The position numbers were made by a program, and so were the translations under genes. Below the pieces are notes generated by a model, which did no database searches, was not told the origin of the DNA, and worked only from the letters and a program-made list of their open reading frames with translations. Source: JAGWBJ01 sp964291465 (lineage in GTDB: Bacteria > Chloroflexota > Dehalococcoidia > Lucifugimonadales > JAGWBF01). Taken from it: a stretch of 64,000 nucleotides of DNA. The stretch lies in contig OZ219943.1 of NCBI GenBank assembly GCA_964291465.2, positions 90,717-154,716 on the forward strand. The letters run 5' to 3'. Below are positions 54,138 through 62,844 of the stretch, piece after piece (the first letter of the stretch is position 1; each line of letters opens with the position of its first letter).

Positions 54138-55100
54138 TCAAGCGGCGGGACGGCGTTTCCCCGAGACCTCCCTTTCAAACTGGAGCAGCCGGCGCGCAAT
54201 GGTTTGAGAGTAGCGTCCCACGGTCTCTGTGGTGGCCCCGCCCAGGTGTGGAGTGAGCACCACGTTGTCCAGCGTCAAAAGCGGGTTGTTGGGCATGACG
54301 GGGTGGGTCTCGAACACGTCCAGGCCTGCCCCGGCGAGTCTCCCAGAGCGTAGTGAGTCCACCAGCGCCGCCTCGTCCACCAGCGCCGCCGAGGCCGTGT
54401 TGATCAGGAAGCTCCCCGGCGACATCAGAGCCAGGCGTTCCCGGTGCAGCATCCCTCGGGTCTCCTCCGTCTCCGGCGCGTGCAGCGTAACGACGTCGCT
54501 GGCAGCCAACACATGCTCCAGGGTAGTCATTCTAACGAAACGTGGACCACTGGTGTAGGGGTCGTAGGCAAGAACGCGCATGCCCAGGGCGCGAGCAAGT
54601 CTGGCAACCCGCAGGCCCACGGCCCCTATGCCCACGATTCCAATAGTCTTTCCCGCGAGCTCCGAGCCGCGCATTTCCAAGTACGCGCCGAGCGGGTTCT
54701 GCCAACCGTGGCCGCGCACGTAGGAGTTGGCCGCCGGTATACGCCGCACGAGAGACAATGCCAGACCTACCACCAGCTCCGCTACGGCATTTGCATTGCG
54801 GCCCGGTGTGTTAATCACGGTCACACCGCGCCCTGCGGCGGCGCCAGAGTCGACCTGATTGGTGCCTTGCCTGCAGAGGCCGATGAACTTCAAGGGGCAT
54901 GGGTCCTGAAAGACCTCGTCAAAGAAGAAGTCCACCTCGGCTATCACCGCCTCGATGTCTTCCCCCGCCAGCCGGGCTGCCAGCTCAGCCGAGTCCCACA
55001 GCTTCAGGGTCTCGGTCCACGGCTCGTAGGTCACGGACATGCGTCGACGTAGACGGTCGAGGTGCACAGCGGCAAATGGGGCAAGAATGAGAGCTTTCAA
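54138..55100 (-). CDS. D-2-hydroxyacid dehydrogenase (phosphoglycerate-dehydrogenase-like)
   Basis: About 320 residues from a TTG at 55100; the open frame extends to 55202 but the added residues look non-conserved. NAD-binding GIVGIGAVGLRVARLA, the substrate region NTPGRNANAVAELVVGLALSLVRR (a hallmark of this family), catalytic Arg in LINTASAALVDE, the Glu region, and the catalytic His in LTPHLGGATTETVGRY. Oxidises or reduces a 2-hydroxyacid with NAD(P). First gene of the minus-strand kinase-aldolase set. The start is uncertain because GGAG lies too close to the TTG. Confidence 0.85.
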   Translation of the reverse strand: MKALILAPFAAVHLDRLRRRMSVTYEPWTETLKLWDSAELAARLAGEDIEAVIAEVDFFFDEVFQDPCPLKFIGLCRQGTNQVDSGAAAGRGVTVINTPGRNANAVAELVVGLALSLVRRIPAANSYVRGHGWQNPLGAYLEMRGSELAGKTIGIVGIGAVGLRVARLARALGMRVLAYDPYTSGPRFVRMTTLEHVLAASDVVTLHAPETEETRGMLHRERLALMSPGSFLINTASAALVDEAALVDSLRSGRLAGAGLDVFETHPVMPNNPLLTLDNVVLTPHLGGATTETVGRYSQTIARRLLQFEREVSGKRRPAA

Positions 55101-55482
55101 CTCCGATTGTGTCCTCTTGGTCCAAGCAGCCCCGGCTCGTTTGACAGGCCTCGGCAGCCAACACACGCACGTCGCCGGGCAGCGGCGCGCCGCCCGGCCC
55201 ATTGAGCCCTAACCTGACGCTGGGATGGACGAAAGGAGTCGCCCGAAGTCACGTGCAAGAAGAAGTCGAGAGGGTCCCCTCTAGAGTTGAGTCGCCCATA
55301 GGCGGGGAATACGCACATGGCGGAAACCGAATCCCGCCACGTGTCGCGATTATAGCAAAGTGCCCCTCGCCAATGCACGTGTCGTTCACGTGTCTTTCCG
55401 CATCCACGTTGATATAATCGGGCTGGCCCGGGCCAGGGGCGGCTCGGTTCCGGTCCAAGTTTCTTCTTCTGCGGGGAGACTG
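55101..55482. other. Divergent intergenic region, 382 bases
   Basis: Lies between the 2-hydroxyacid dehydrogenase and the orphan binding protein. It holds a plus-strand extended -10 promoter (listed separately). No RNA gene or strong hairpin was recognised. Confidence 0.35.
55410..55418 (+). promoter_or_regulatory. Extended -10 promoter upstream of the orphan binding protein
   Basis: TGATATAAT: a TG one base before a perfect TATAAT (55413-55418). No good -35 at 17 bases, which is normal for extended -10 promoters. The implied start is about 60 bases before the ATG at 55483. Confidence 0.55.
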
Positions 55483-56235
55483 ATGTTGAAAGATAGGTTC
55501 ATCAGAGCCCTTGGTAGGATCGTCGTAACGGTGGCATTGTTGCCGTTGCTGGCCGCATGTGGAGGAGCCGACACGGTGGTGATAGCCACCGTTGGCAACT
55601 ATCATCCCTTTGACTTCATCAACGATGAGGGTGAAATAGACGGCCTCGAGCGCGAATTGGGAGACGAGCTGTGCCGGCGCGCCGACCTGGAGTGTGAGTG
55701 GGTCTTGAACGATTGGGAGACGATGATTCCCGACCTGGTGGCGGAAGAGTACGATGTAATCCTCGCCGGCATGAGCATCACCGCCAAGCGTGAGGAGCTG
55801 ATCGACTTTACAGAGGCGTACTACCCGCCAACGCCCTCGGTGTACGTGGCTGTGGCCGGAGCGGGCGATGAGGCCGCCGAGGGCGTCATCGGCGTCACGG
55901 CGAACACCATATACTCCGATTACTTCACGGAGCTGGGCGTGCCCTTTGTGTCGCTCGACGGCGATGCGGATGCGGTCGACGCGGTGCTCGACGGCGAAGT
56001 GGACGCCGTCCTCGTGGACCACGGGTATGGGGTGGAGAAGCTTGCGGAGCACGGGGGCCGGCTGTCGATCATGGGTCCGTCCGTGCTGCTGGACCGGGGC
56101 CTCGGCATTGGCATCCGCAAGGGCAGCGAGCTGAAAGACAGGCTCGACGAGGCCCTGGCGTCGATGAAGGCTGACGGCACCCTGAATGATATTATCGTCA
56201 GATGGGTGGGTGAGGACGCGTCTACGTTCAAGTGA
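55483..56235 (+). CDS. Amino-acid-type ABC substrate-binding lipoprotein (family 3 SBP), orphan
   Basis: 250 residues from ATG 55483 (GGGGAGA upstream). Lipobox LLAAC (Cys26), then a family-3 binding fold: YHPFDFINDEGEIDGLERELGDEL (ligand-gripping strand and helix), DYDVILAGMSITAKREELIDFTEAYY (the SBP-3 signature) and the second-lobe DADAVDAVLDGEVDAVLVD. No matching amino-acid permease or ATPase is adjacent; the ABC operon downstream is of peptide type. It may work with a distant transporter or serve as a sensor. Confidence 0.9.
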   Translation: MLKDRFIRALGRIVVTVALLPLLAACGGADTVVIATVGNYHPFDFINDEGEIDGLERELGDELCRRADLECEWVLNDWETMIPDLVAEEYDVILAGMSITAKREELIDFTEAYYPPTPSVYVAVAGAGDEAAEGVIGVTANTIYSDYFTELGVPFVSLDGDADAVDAVLDGEVDAVLVDHGYGVEKLAEHGGRLSIMGPSVLLDRGLGIGIRKGSELKDRLDEALASMKADGTLNDIIVRWVGEDASTFK

Positions 56236-56516
56236 GGCGAGGAGCGCGCGAACGCTCTACTCCTGGTTGAACCGCCAAGCTGTCTCCAAGATTCAACGCG
56301 AATCAGTCGGCATTGAAAGGGATGGAGAGAAGGCGTCAGTCGCGGCGCATAGCCCTGGTGTAGACAGAGCTTTTCAATACGTTGTATCATTCTAGTCCGC
56401 ACCACCATGGACCCCGGGTTGAGCCGCGGCAGAGCAACGCTGGGCTCCGGCTCACGCCGGGCCGGACGGGATTTCGAAGACGGTCCTCCCATTGGAGGGG
56501 CTGAGATGGACTCCAG
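56236..56516. other. Intergenic, 281 bases, upstream of peptide ABC operon
   Basis: Contains one good promoter (listed separately) and otherwise no recognisable element. Confidence 0.3.
56361..56390 (+). promoter_or_regulatory. Sigma-70-type promoter for the peptide ABC operon
   Basis: TAGACA (56361-56366), an 18-base spacer, TATCAT (56385-56390). The leader to the binding-protein ATG at 56517 would be about 120 bases. Confidence 0.6.
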
Positions 56517-58487
56517 ATGAACATTCAACGCCGGTCTATTCCAATGATCGGGGCAATCGCCTGTACAATCCTGGTCATCGCCGGCGCATGCCAGAGCTCG
56601 GACAGCACGCCCGATGCTCCAGCTCCAGCGCCAACATCAGCTGAAATTCCCCCTGCCACGCCGGTCGAGGATGTCCCCACAGCCGTAAGCGACGGCGAGC
56701 CCAAGGTCTTTCGTGTCGGCATTGCCGAAGACCTGACCACCACCAACTACTGGGCCTACATCGGACCTGACGGCACCGTATGGAACGGCTATGTCCTTGG
56801 TGGCAGCAAACCCGTGCTGTACAGCTATTCTGCGCAGCGTTACGACTGGGTCCCATCACTTGCGGCGGACTTCCCCTCTCCCCTGGAGGAGGAGGTGGTC
56901 GATGGCGAGACGTTCTGGGCGACTGAAGTCGAGCTAAAACAGGGGGTGATGTGGAGCGACGGCAGCGAGGTCACAGCCGAGGACTTCGCATTCACCGCCC
57001 ACACCGCCGTCGAGCTGCAGCTGACCGGAAGCTGGCCGTCGATAGTAGACCCCGAGTACTTTCACCGTGCTGAGGCAATAGATCCTTACAACCTGAAGAT
57101 CTACTTCAAGCAGAAACCAGGGCTGGCTCGTTGGCAGTTCGGCCTGGCTTTCATGCCCATTTTCTCCAAGGCTTACTGGGGACCGGTGGTGGACTTGGCG
57201 AGACAGAAGGGAGAGCTTACGGAGCAGCAGAAGGCGTTGTTCGCCCACGTCCCCGACCGTGAGCCCAGCGCGGGAGGATTCCTCTTCGATAGATGGGAGC
57301 GAGGCGCCTTTGCCGAGACAGCCTCCAATGACGACTATTACTTCAGCGGTACCGAGGTGAGCCAGTACGCCAACGGGGCGTACGTCGCGTCCAAGGGCGG
57401 CGCCTACGAATTCACAGCCTTCGACGATCCCACCGGCGCTGTGACCCTCGAATACACCGAGGGCCCCTACTCGGAGAGCACGATCTATTCCATATACGGC
57501 AGCCAGGATGCCGCCGTACTGGCGCTGAAAAAAGGCGATATCGACTTCATGCTCAATCCCCTGGGGTTGTCAAAGGGCCTGCACGACCAGCTGAAAGGCG
57601 AAGCCGGCCTGACCACCATTGAGAACGCCTCCGATGGAATGCGGTACCTGGGGTTCAACTTCCGGAAGCCTCCCATGGACGACAGGGCCTTCAGGCAGGC
57701 GGTGGCCACTCTCATCGACAAGGAATTCCTGGTGGACTCGATCCTGCAAGGAGTAGCCATACCCATATATACCACCGTGCCGGAGGGAAACGGCGCCTGG
57801 TACAACCCGGACGTCCCGCTCATCGGGAAGGGACTCAGTCGAGCCGAGCGGGTCGCCGAGGCCGTAAGGCTATTGAAGGACGCAGGGTTCTCATGGGATA
57901 CCGAGCCCCGCATGAGCGAGGACGGCAACTTTGTAGAGCAGCTGGGCCAGGGACTCAAGATGCCCAACGGTGAGCCCGTGCCCCCCATGGAGGTCCTGTC
58001 CCCCAGCGCGGGATACGACCCGCTCCGGTCTACTTTCGCCATCTGGATCGAGCGGTGGCTAAACGAGGTGGGCATCCCCCTGCGGGCCAACCTCACCGGC
58101 TTCAACGTGATCGTGGAAAAGGTGTTCGATCAACAGGACTTCGATATGTGGGTCCTGGGATGGAGCCTCAATCCATTTCCGGACTACCTGGAGGCGTTCT
58201 TCCACAGCAAGCACTCCGATCTGGAGGGACACAACCCTGGAGGCTACAACAACCCTGAGTTCGACCGGCTGGCCGAGCAGCTGCTTGCGGAGACGGACCT
58301 GGAAGCGGCGCGTCAACAGGTGTTCGAAATGCAGGCGTTCCTGGCCGAGGACCTGCCCTACGTCGTCTTGTTCGACACACCCATCGTGGAGACCTACCGC
58401 AGCGAACGGATCGAGTTCCCGTATACCGAGACGTGGGGTGGGCTGCAAAGCGTCGCGGGCATGCCCTCCCTGGTAAAGTTCAAATAG
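56517..58487 (+). CDS. Peptide/nickel-type ABC substrate-binding lipoprotein (family 5 SBP)
   Basis: 656 residues. Lipobox IAGAC (Cys25) and a short Pro/Thr spacer, then an SBP-5 fold: VTAEDFAFTAHTAV (DDVxFT-type motif), ALKKGDIDFMLNP, MRYLGFNFRKPPMDDRAFRQAVATLID (family signature) and a C-terminal NNPEFDRLAEQLL with a final VVLFDTPIVETYRS segment. Captures an oligopeptide, nickel chelate or other ligand outside the membrane; specificity is not readable. First gene of a five-gene operon; an inverted repeat separates it from the permeases. Confidence 0.92.
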   Translation: MNIQRRSIPMIGAIACTILVIAGACQSSDSTPDAPAPAPTSAEIPPATPVEDVPTAVSDGEPKVFRVGIAEDLTTTNYWAYIGPDGTVWNGYVLGGSKPVLYSYSAQRYDWVPSLAADFPSPLEEEVVDGETFWATEVELKQGVMWSDGSEVTAEDFAFTAHTAVELQLTGSWPSIVDPEYFHRAEAIDPYNLKIYFKQKPGLARWQFGLAFMPIFSKAYWGPVVDLARQKGELTEQQKALFAHVPDREPSAGGFLFDRWERGAFAETASNDDYYFSGTEVSQYANGAYVASKGGAYEFTAFDDPTGAVTLEYTEGPYSESTIYSIYGSQDAAVLALKKGDIDFMLNPLGLSKGLHDQLKGEAGLTTIENASDGMRYLGFNFRKPPMDDRAFRQAVATLIDKEFLVDSILQGVAIPIYTTVPEGNGAWYNPDVPLIGKGLSRAERVAEAVRLLKDAGFSWDTEPRMSEDGNFVEQLGQGLKMPNGEPVPPMEVLSPSAGYDPLRSTFAIWIERWLNEVGIPLRANLTGFNVIVEKVFDQQDFDMWVLGWSLNPFPDYLEAFFHSKHSDLEGHNPGGYNNPEFDRLAEQLLAETDLEAARQQVFEMQAFLAEDLPYVVLFDTPIVETYRSERIEFPYTETWGGLQSVAGMPSLVKFK

Positions 58488-58517
58488 GAGTGGAGACAGC
58501 TCGCGGGACTTGAACTT
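58476..58517. repeat. Inverted repeat between binding protein and permease genes
   Basis: AAGTTCAA (58476-58483, overlapping the binding-protein 3' end) and TTGAACTT (58510-58517) are perfect complements separated by 26 bases. Confidence 0.4.
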
Positions 58518-58586
58518 GGTGGGACCTCTCCTCGAACGCGGGTTGCGATCTGGCCGATCGAGCGTCTAGTCTCGTAGGCAACTGTG

Positions 58587-59738
58587 ATGACAGGTTACCT
58601 CCTGCGGCGGATCGGGCAGATGGGGGTGACGCTCCTTCTCATCTTCACGGTTACCTTTTTTCTTGTTGCAGCCCAGCCCGGGGACTACGCTTCGTTCTAT
58701 GTACTCAACCCCGACCTGCCTCCCGACGTGAAAGACCGGATCAGGGCCTCCTTCGGCCTGGACAAGCCCCTTTGGCATCAGTATCTCATCCACCTGAAGA
58801 ACACTTTCACGGGCAACCTGGGCGTATCCTTCAGTCATTTCCCCCGCCCGGTCATGGACGTGTTGCTCGAAAGGGCGCCCAGGACTCTGATGCTGTTCGT
58901 GACCTCGACGGCGATGTCCTTCTATGTCGGGTTCTTCCTGGGTAAGGCCATCGCGTGGCGGCGTGGTGGACTGTTCGAGTCTGCGACCACGATCTCGGGA
59001 GCAACCCTCTTCACCGCGTTCACCCCGGCCTTTGCACTCATGATGATCTGGATATTCGCCTTCAAGCTGGGTTGGTTCCCCGTGGGCAAATTCCTGGACC
59101 CCCTGGTCTGGAGAGGAGCTGAGGTCAGCGCCAACCACGTATTCGTCAACATGCTTATCAGCGCCGCGGGATTCATCATATTTGCGTTTGTGGCGATGCT
59201 GGTATTGAGGAGACTGTGGCGCCGGGCTCCAACCGGGGTGATGGTTCCTGTCGTTCTGGGAGGGGCGGGCATCTGCGCCGCGGCTTGGGCACTCTCGGGG
59301 ATCGGCGGCCTGGCCCTGGATATCATCAGACACATGGTCCTTCCCGTTGCCACCTTGACGCTCATCTCGTTCGCGGGGACCATGCTGCTGACCCGAAACA
59401 GCATGCTGGAGACCATCCGGGAGGACTATGTGATGGCGGCCCGGGCCAAGGGCTTGCCCGAGAGGCAGGTGCGCGACCGCCACGCGGCCAGGAACGCGAT
59501 GCTGCCCGTTGTCACGAGCCTGGTCTACAGCCTGATATTCGCCATCGACGGCAGCGTCATCATCGAGGGAGTCTTCTCCTGGCCCGGCACCGGCATGACT
59601 CTGCTCTCCGCGGTCCGCTCCGAGGACCTACCCCTGGTAATGGGGGCGATAATGTTCATCGGCCTGTTGTCCTTGCTGGCTCACGCCGTCGTGGACGTGC
59701 TCTACATCTACCTCGATCCGAGGATTCGCTACCAGTGA
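58587..59738 (+). CDS. Peptide/nickel ABC transporter permease, DppB type
   Basis: 383 residues from ATG 58587 (a GTG lies one codon earlier). Opens YLLRRIGQMGVTLLLIFTVTFFL, the DppB first helix, with about seven membrane helices. The EAA loop is in the region REDYVMAARAKGLPERQVRDRHAARNAMLPV, followed by EGVFSWPGTGM. Slightly longer than typical DppB because of an extra helix pair around 175-245. GTGA overlap with the next permease. Confidence 0.92.
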   Translation: MTGYLLRRIGQMGVTLLLIFTVTFFLVAAQPGDYASFYVLNPDLPPDVKDRIRASFGLDKPLWHQYLIHLKNTFTGNLGVSFSHFPRPVMDVLLERAPRTLMLFVTSTAMSFYVGFFLGKAIAWRRGGLFESATTISGATLFTAFTPAFALMMIWIFAFKLGWFPVGKFLDPLVWRGAEVSANHVFVNMLISAAGFIIFAFVAMLVLRRLWRRAPTGVMVPVVLGGAGICAAAWALSGIGGLALDIIRHMVLPVATLTLISFAGTMLLTRNSMLETIREDYVMAARAKGLPERQVRDRHAARNAMLPVVTSLVYSLIFAIDGSVIIEGVFSWPGTGMTLLSAVRSEDLPLVMGAIMFIGLLSLLAHAVVDVLYIYLDPRIRYQ

Positions 59739-60727
59739 TTACCCCTGAGCCCTCCGGCCCAATGTCGCCCCCCGAGGGACCGGCGGATTTCGGCCACGGC
59801 AGACTACGCTTTCTTGCAGCAAGGCTCCGGCAGAACGCCAGCTCTTTCCGGTCGGGCTGGGGCATCTTCATGGAGAGCCGTGTGGGTGCGGTCTCGCTAT
59901 TCACGATAGTGCTGTTTGCCCTGATGGCGGTCTCACATCCCATACTGATGGCGACTATCTGGGACCCGGCCACCTACCACCCTGTGACCGGCTACGCGTT
60001 CGACCAGCTTGAGCAACCTGCGCCTCCCAGCTGGAGCCACCCCCTGGGCACAGATCCTTTGGGAAGAGACGTGCTGAGCCAGCTCCTCTACAGCACCCGC
60101 TCCGAGTTCGTACTTGGCATCACCGCCGCGCTGGTCACGGTATGCATCGCCACTGTTGTCGGTGCGGCTGCAGCCTACTACGGCGGCGCCCTGGACGCAT
60201 TCTTCATGAGGCTGGCGGACCTGACCATCGCGCTGCCGGCCATTTCACTCTTGATAGTGCTGAGCGCCCTATTCAACCTGAACCTCTTCTTCCTAGCCCT
60301 GATCATCGGCGTGCTGGGAGGGTTTGGCGGGACCACCATAATACTCAAGGCCCAGGCCCTGACCATCCGGGTCAAGCCATTCATCGAGGCGGCGCGCGTT
60401 GCGGGAGGGGGTCACTTGCACATCATATTCCGGCACATCATCCCGCACCTGCTGCCGCTGGCGCTCCTCTACATGATGTTCACCGTCACCGGCGCCATAT
60501 TCGCCGAGGCGGTGCTGTCCTTCCTGGGTCTCCTGGACCTGAGGATGAGCTGGGGCATCATGATCCATACGGCCAACACCGGAGGCTACCTCTTGGGCGG
60601 GACCAAGTACTGGTGGCTGATCATCCCGGCCGGAGGGTCCATTACGCTCTTGTGCAGCGCCTTCTACCTGGCGGGACGAGCCCTCGACGAGGTGGTGAAT
60701 CCCAGGCTGAGGCGCAGAAATGATTGA
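59735..60727 (+). CDS. Peptide/nickel ABC transporter permease, DppC type
   Basis: 330 residues from GTG 59735 in overlap with the preceding stop; ATG 59762 is an alternative. DppC features: N-terminal cytoplasmic tail, first helix with SRVGAVSLFTIVLFALM, HPLGTDPLGRDVLSQLLYSTR, the EAA region FIEAARVAGGGHLHIIFRHIIPHLLP, and FAEAVLSFLGL. Pairs with the DppB-type permease as the membrane channel. Confidence 0.93.
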   Translation: MITPEPSGPMSPPEGPADFGHGRLRFLAARLRQNASSFRSGWGIFMESRVGAVSLFTIVLFALMAVSHPILMATIWDPATYHPVTGYAFDQLEQPAPPSWSHPLGTDPLGRDVLSQLLYSTRSEFVLGITAALVTVCIATVVGAAAAYYGGALDAFFMRLADLTIALPAISLLIVLSALFNLNLFFLALIIGVLGGFGGTTIILKAQALTIRVKPFIEAARVAGGGHLHIIFRHIIPHLLPLALLYMMFTVTGAIFAEAVLSFLGLLDLRMSWGIMIHTANTGGYLLGGTKYWWLIIPAGGSITLLCSAFYLAGRALDEVVNPRLRRRND

Positions 60728-60754
60728 TCGCTCCGCCGGACGACGGGAGGAGAT

Positions 60755-61750
60755 ATGACCTCCACTCCCCTCTTGGAAGTCTCCGACCTGACCCTGACAT
60801 ACCAGGTCAAGCAGGGGGAGGTGCGGGCCGTGCACGACGTGACCTTCCGGCTGGACCGTGGCCAGTCGCTGGGTCTCGTGGGCGAATCTGGTTGCGGCAA
60901 GTCCTCCGTCGCCACCTGCCTCATGCGGCTCCTGCCGGACAACGCCCGGGTGATGAGTGGCCAGGTGCTTCTTGGAGGCCAGGACCTCCTACGGTTGTCC
61001 GACGAAGAGATGCGCAGCTTTCGCTGGAAGCGGGTTGCAATGGTGTTCCAGGCTGCCATGAACGTGCTCAATCCCGTCTACAGGGTCGGTTCCCAGATAG
61101 AGGAGGCCATGGAGGCCCACGGCGTGACAGCCACCTCGGAGGAGGCGAAGACCAGGGTCGCCGAGCTGTTTCGCAAGGTGGGTCTGGCCCCCCAGCTCAT
61201 GGAGAGGTATCCCCACGAATTCAGCGGCGGTATGCGCCAGAGGGCCGTCATAGCGATGGCCCTGTCTTGCGACCCGGACGTGATCATCGCGGATGAGCCC
61301 ACCACGGCCCTGGATGTTATCGTGCAGGACCGCATTCTGAGGGAAATCAAGGCCATTCAGCAGGAAACTGAAATGGCCGTGCTCTACATCAGCCATGACA
61401 TCGCGGTGGTCGCCGAGGTGTCGGACTTCGTAGCCGTGATGTACGCCGGCAGGCTGGTCGAAAGGGGCCCGACCGTCGCTGTGCTCAACTCCCCGGTCCA
61501 TCCCTACACGGCCGCACTCATGTCGGCCTTCCCCAGTGTATCAGGGGAGCGGCGTCCGCTGTCCGCCCTTGCCGGAGAGCCGCCCAACCTCGTCAAACCG
61601 CCCCGGGGCTGCCCGTTTCATCCCAGGTGCCCTGCCGCGACCGACATATGCCGGTCCGAATTCCCTCCCGTGGTGAGCCGGCAAGACCATTGGGCAGCCT
61701 GCTGGCACCCGCTGGACACCGCCTTTGCTCCCAGTGGAGAGTCCTCGTGA
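60755..61750 (+). CDS. Peptide/nickel ABC transporter ATPase, DppD type
   Basis: 331 residues. Walker A GESGCGKSS, Q-loop VFQAAMNVLNPV, signature FSGGMRQR, Walker B VIIADEPTTALD, H-loop YISHDIAVV, and the oligopeptide-transporter C-terminal extension with HPYTAALMSAFP and Cys-rich GCPFHPRCPAATDIC. ATG 60755 has GGGAGGAG upstream. Its stop overlaps the next start (GTGA). Confidence 0.95.
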   Translation: MTSTPLLEVSDLTLTYQVKQGEVRAVHDVTFRLDRGQSLGLVGESGCGKSSVATCLMRLLPDNARVMSGQVLLGGQDLLRLSDEEMRSFRWKRVAMVFQAAMNVLNPVYRVGSQIEEAMEAHGVTATSEEAKTRVAELFRKVGLAPQLMERYPHEFSGGMRQRAVIAMALSCDPDVIIADEPTTALDVIVQDRILREIKAIQQETEMAVLYISHDIAVVAEVSDFVAVMYAGRLVERGPTVAVLNSPVHPYTAALMSAFPSVSGERRPLSALAGEPPNLVKPPRGCPFHPRCPAATDICRSEFPPVVSRQDHWAACWHPLDTAFAPSGESS

Positions 61751-62802
61751 CGGACCTCATCGACCGTGACCAGCTCGATGTGGGGGACGAGCAGAGAGAC
61801 ACACTGCTCGACGCCTCAGGGCTCACCAAGAGGTTCCCGGTTTCCAAGAACCTCTTTCGAAGGCCCACCGGCTTCATTCACGCCGTCGACGATGTTTCCT
61901 TCAGGCTGTCCACCAAGGAGAGTCTGGGCGTAGTTGGAGAGTCGGGATGCGGCAAGACAACCCTCGGTAAACTCCTGGTCAGATTGACGGAGCCCGACGA
62001 GGGGAGGATCTTGTTCCGACTGCCCAGTCAGGCCTCCGATATCGAGAGAGAGGTCCTGACCGACATTTCGGGGCTAAAGGGCAACGCGAGGAAGGGGTTC
62101 CGCCGACGCGTCCAGATGATCTTCCAGGACCCCTACGAGTCGATGAATCCAAGACGGACGATCTACGACATCGTCTCCGAACCCTTGTTGGTCCAGGGCA
62201 TCGGAAACATGATGGCTCGACTCGACCGCGTAACAGAGACACTATCATCCGTAGGGCTGACTCCGCCCGCCTCTTTCCTGCTTCGCCATCCCCACGAGCT
62301 ATCGGGAGGTCAGCGGCAGCGAGTCGCCATTGCGAGGGCGTTGGTTATTCGACCACGATTCGTGGTTGCCGACGAGCCAACGTCCATGCTGGACGTTTCC
62401 AGCAAGACCGGGATCATGCTGCTGATGCAACGATTGGCCGGCGAGCTGGATATCTCGTATCTGTACGTGACCCACGACCTCGCAGTCGCCAGGTACATGT
62501 GTGACAGGATCGCAGTGATGTACCTGGGCAAGGTCGTGGAATTGGGAGAGACGGAGGAACTGCTGCGAAACCCTCTCCATCCCTATACGAGAGCGCTGTC
62601 GTCCGCTGTCCCGAATCCCGACCCCACTCATCGGCGCGCACGTCCCCATATCCGGGGTGACCTGGCCTTGCCGGTCAACCCGGCGCCCCACTGTCGCTTC
62701 TACGACAGGTGCCCGATGGCTACGGAGTCCTGTCGTCGTGATCCCCATCCACCTATGGAGGAAAAGGGGCCTGGGCACTTTGTGGCGTGCTACGAAGTGT
62801 AG
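61747..62802 (+). CDS. Peptide/nickel ABC transporter ATPase, DppF type
   Basis: 351 residues from GTG 61747. Walker A GESGCGKTT, Q-loop IFQDPYESMNPRRTI, signature LSGGQRQR, Walker B FVVADEPTSMLD, H-loop YVTHDLAVA, then HPYTRALSSAVP and the Cys-containing CRFYDRCPMATESCR tail. Second ATPase of the heterodimeric importer and last gene of the operon; it converges on the minus-strand iron-type ABC genes 42 bases away. Confidence 0.95.
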   Translation: MTDLIDRDQLDVGDEQRDTLLDASGLTKRFPVSKNLFRRPTGFIHAVDDVSFRLSTKESLGVVGESGCGKTTLGKLLVRLTEPDEGRILFRLPSQASDIEREVLTDISGLKGNARKGFRRRVQMIFQDPYESMNPRRTIYDIVSEPLLVQGIGNMMARLDRVTETLSSVGLTPPASFLLRHPHELSGGQRQRVAIARALVIRPRFVVADEPTSMLDVSSKTGIMLLMQRLAGELDISYLYVTHDLAVARYMCDRIAVMYLGKVVELGETEELLRNPLHPYTRALSSAVPNPDPTHRRARPHIRGDLALPVNPAPHCRFYDRCPMATESCRRDPHPPMEEKGPGHFVACYEV

Positions 62803-62844
62803 CAAGCCCTGTCCGCACAGAGTACGTAAGACGTCGACATCAGC

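Noticed and set aside
55202..55417. A 71-codon plus-strand open frame in the divergent intergenic region
   Set aside because: No ribosome binding site, no recognisable motif, and it overlaps the promoter of the binding protein.
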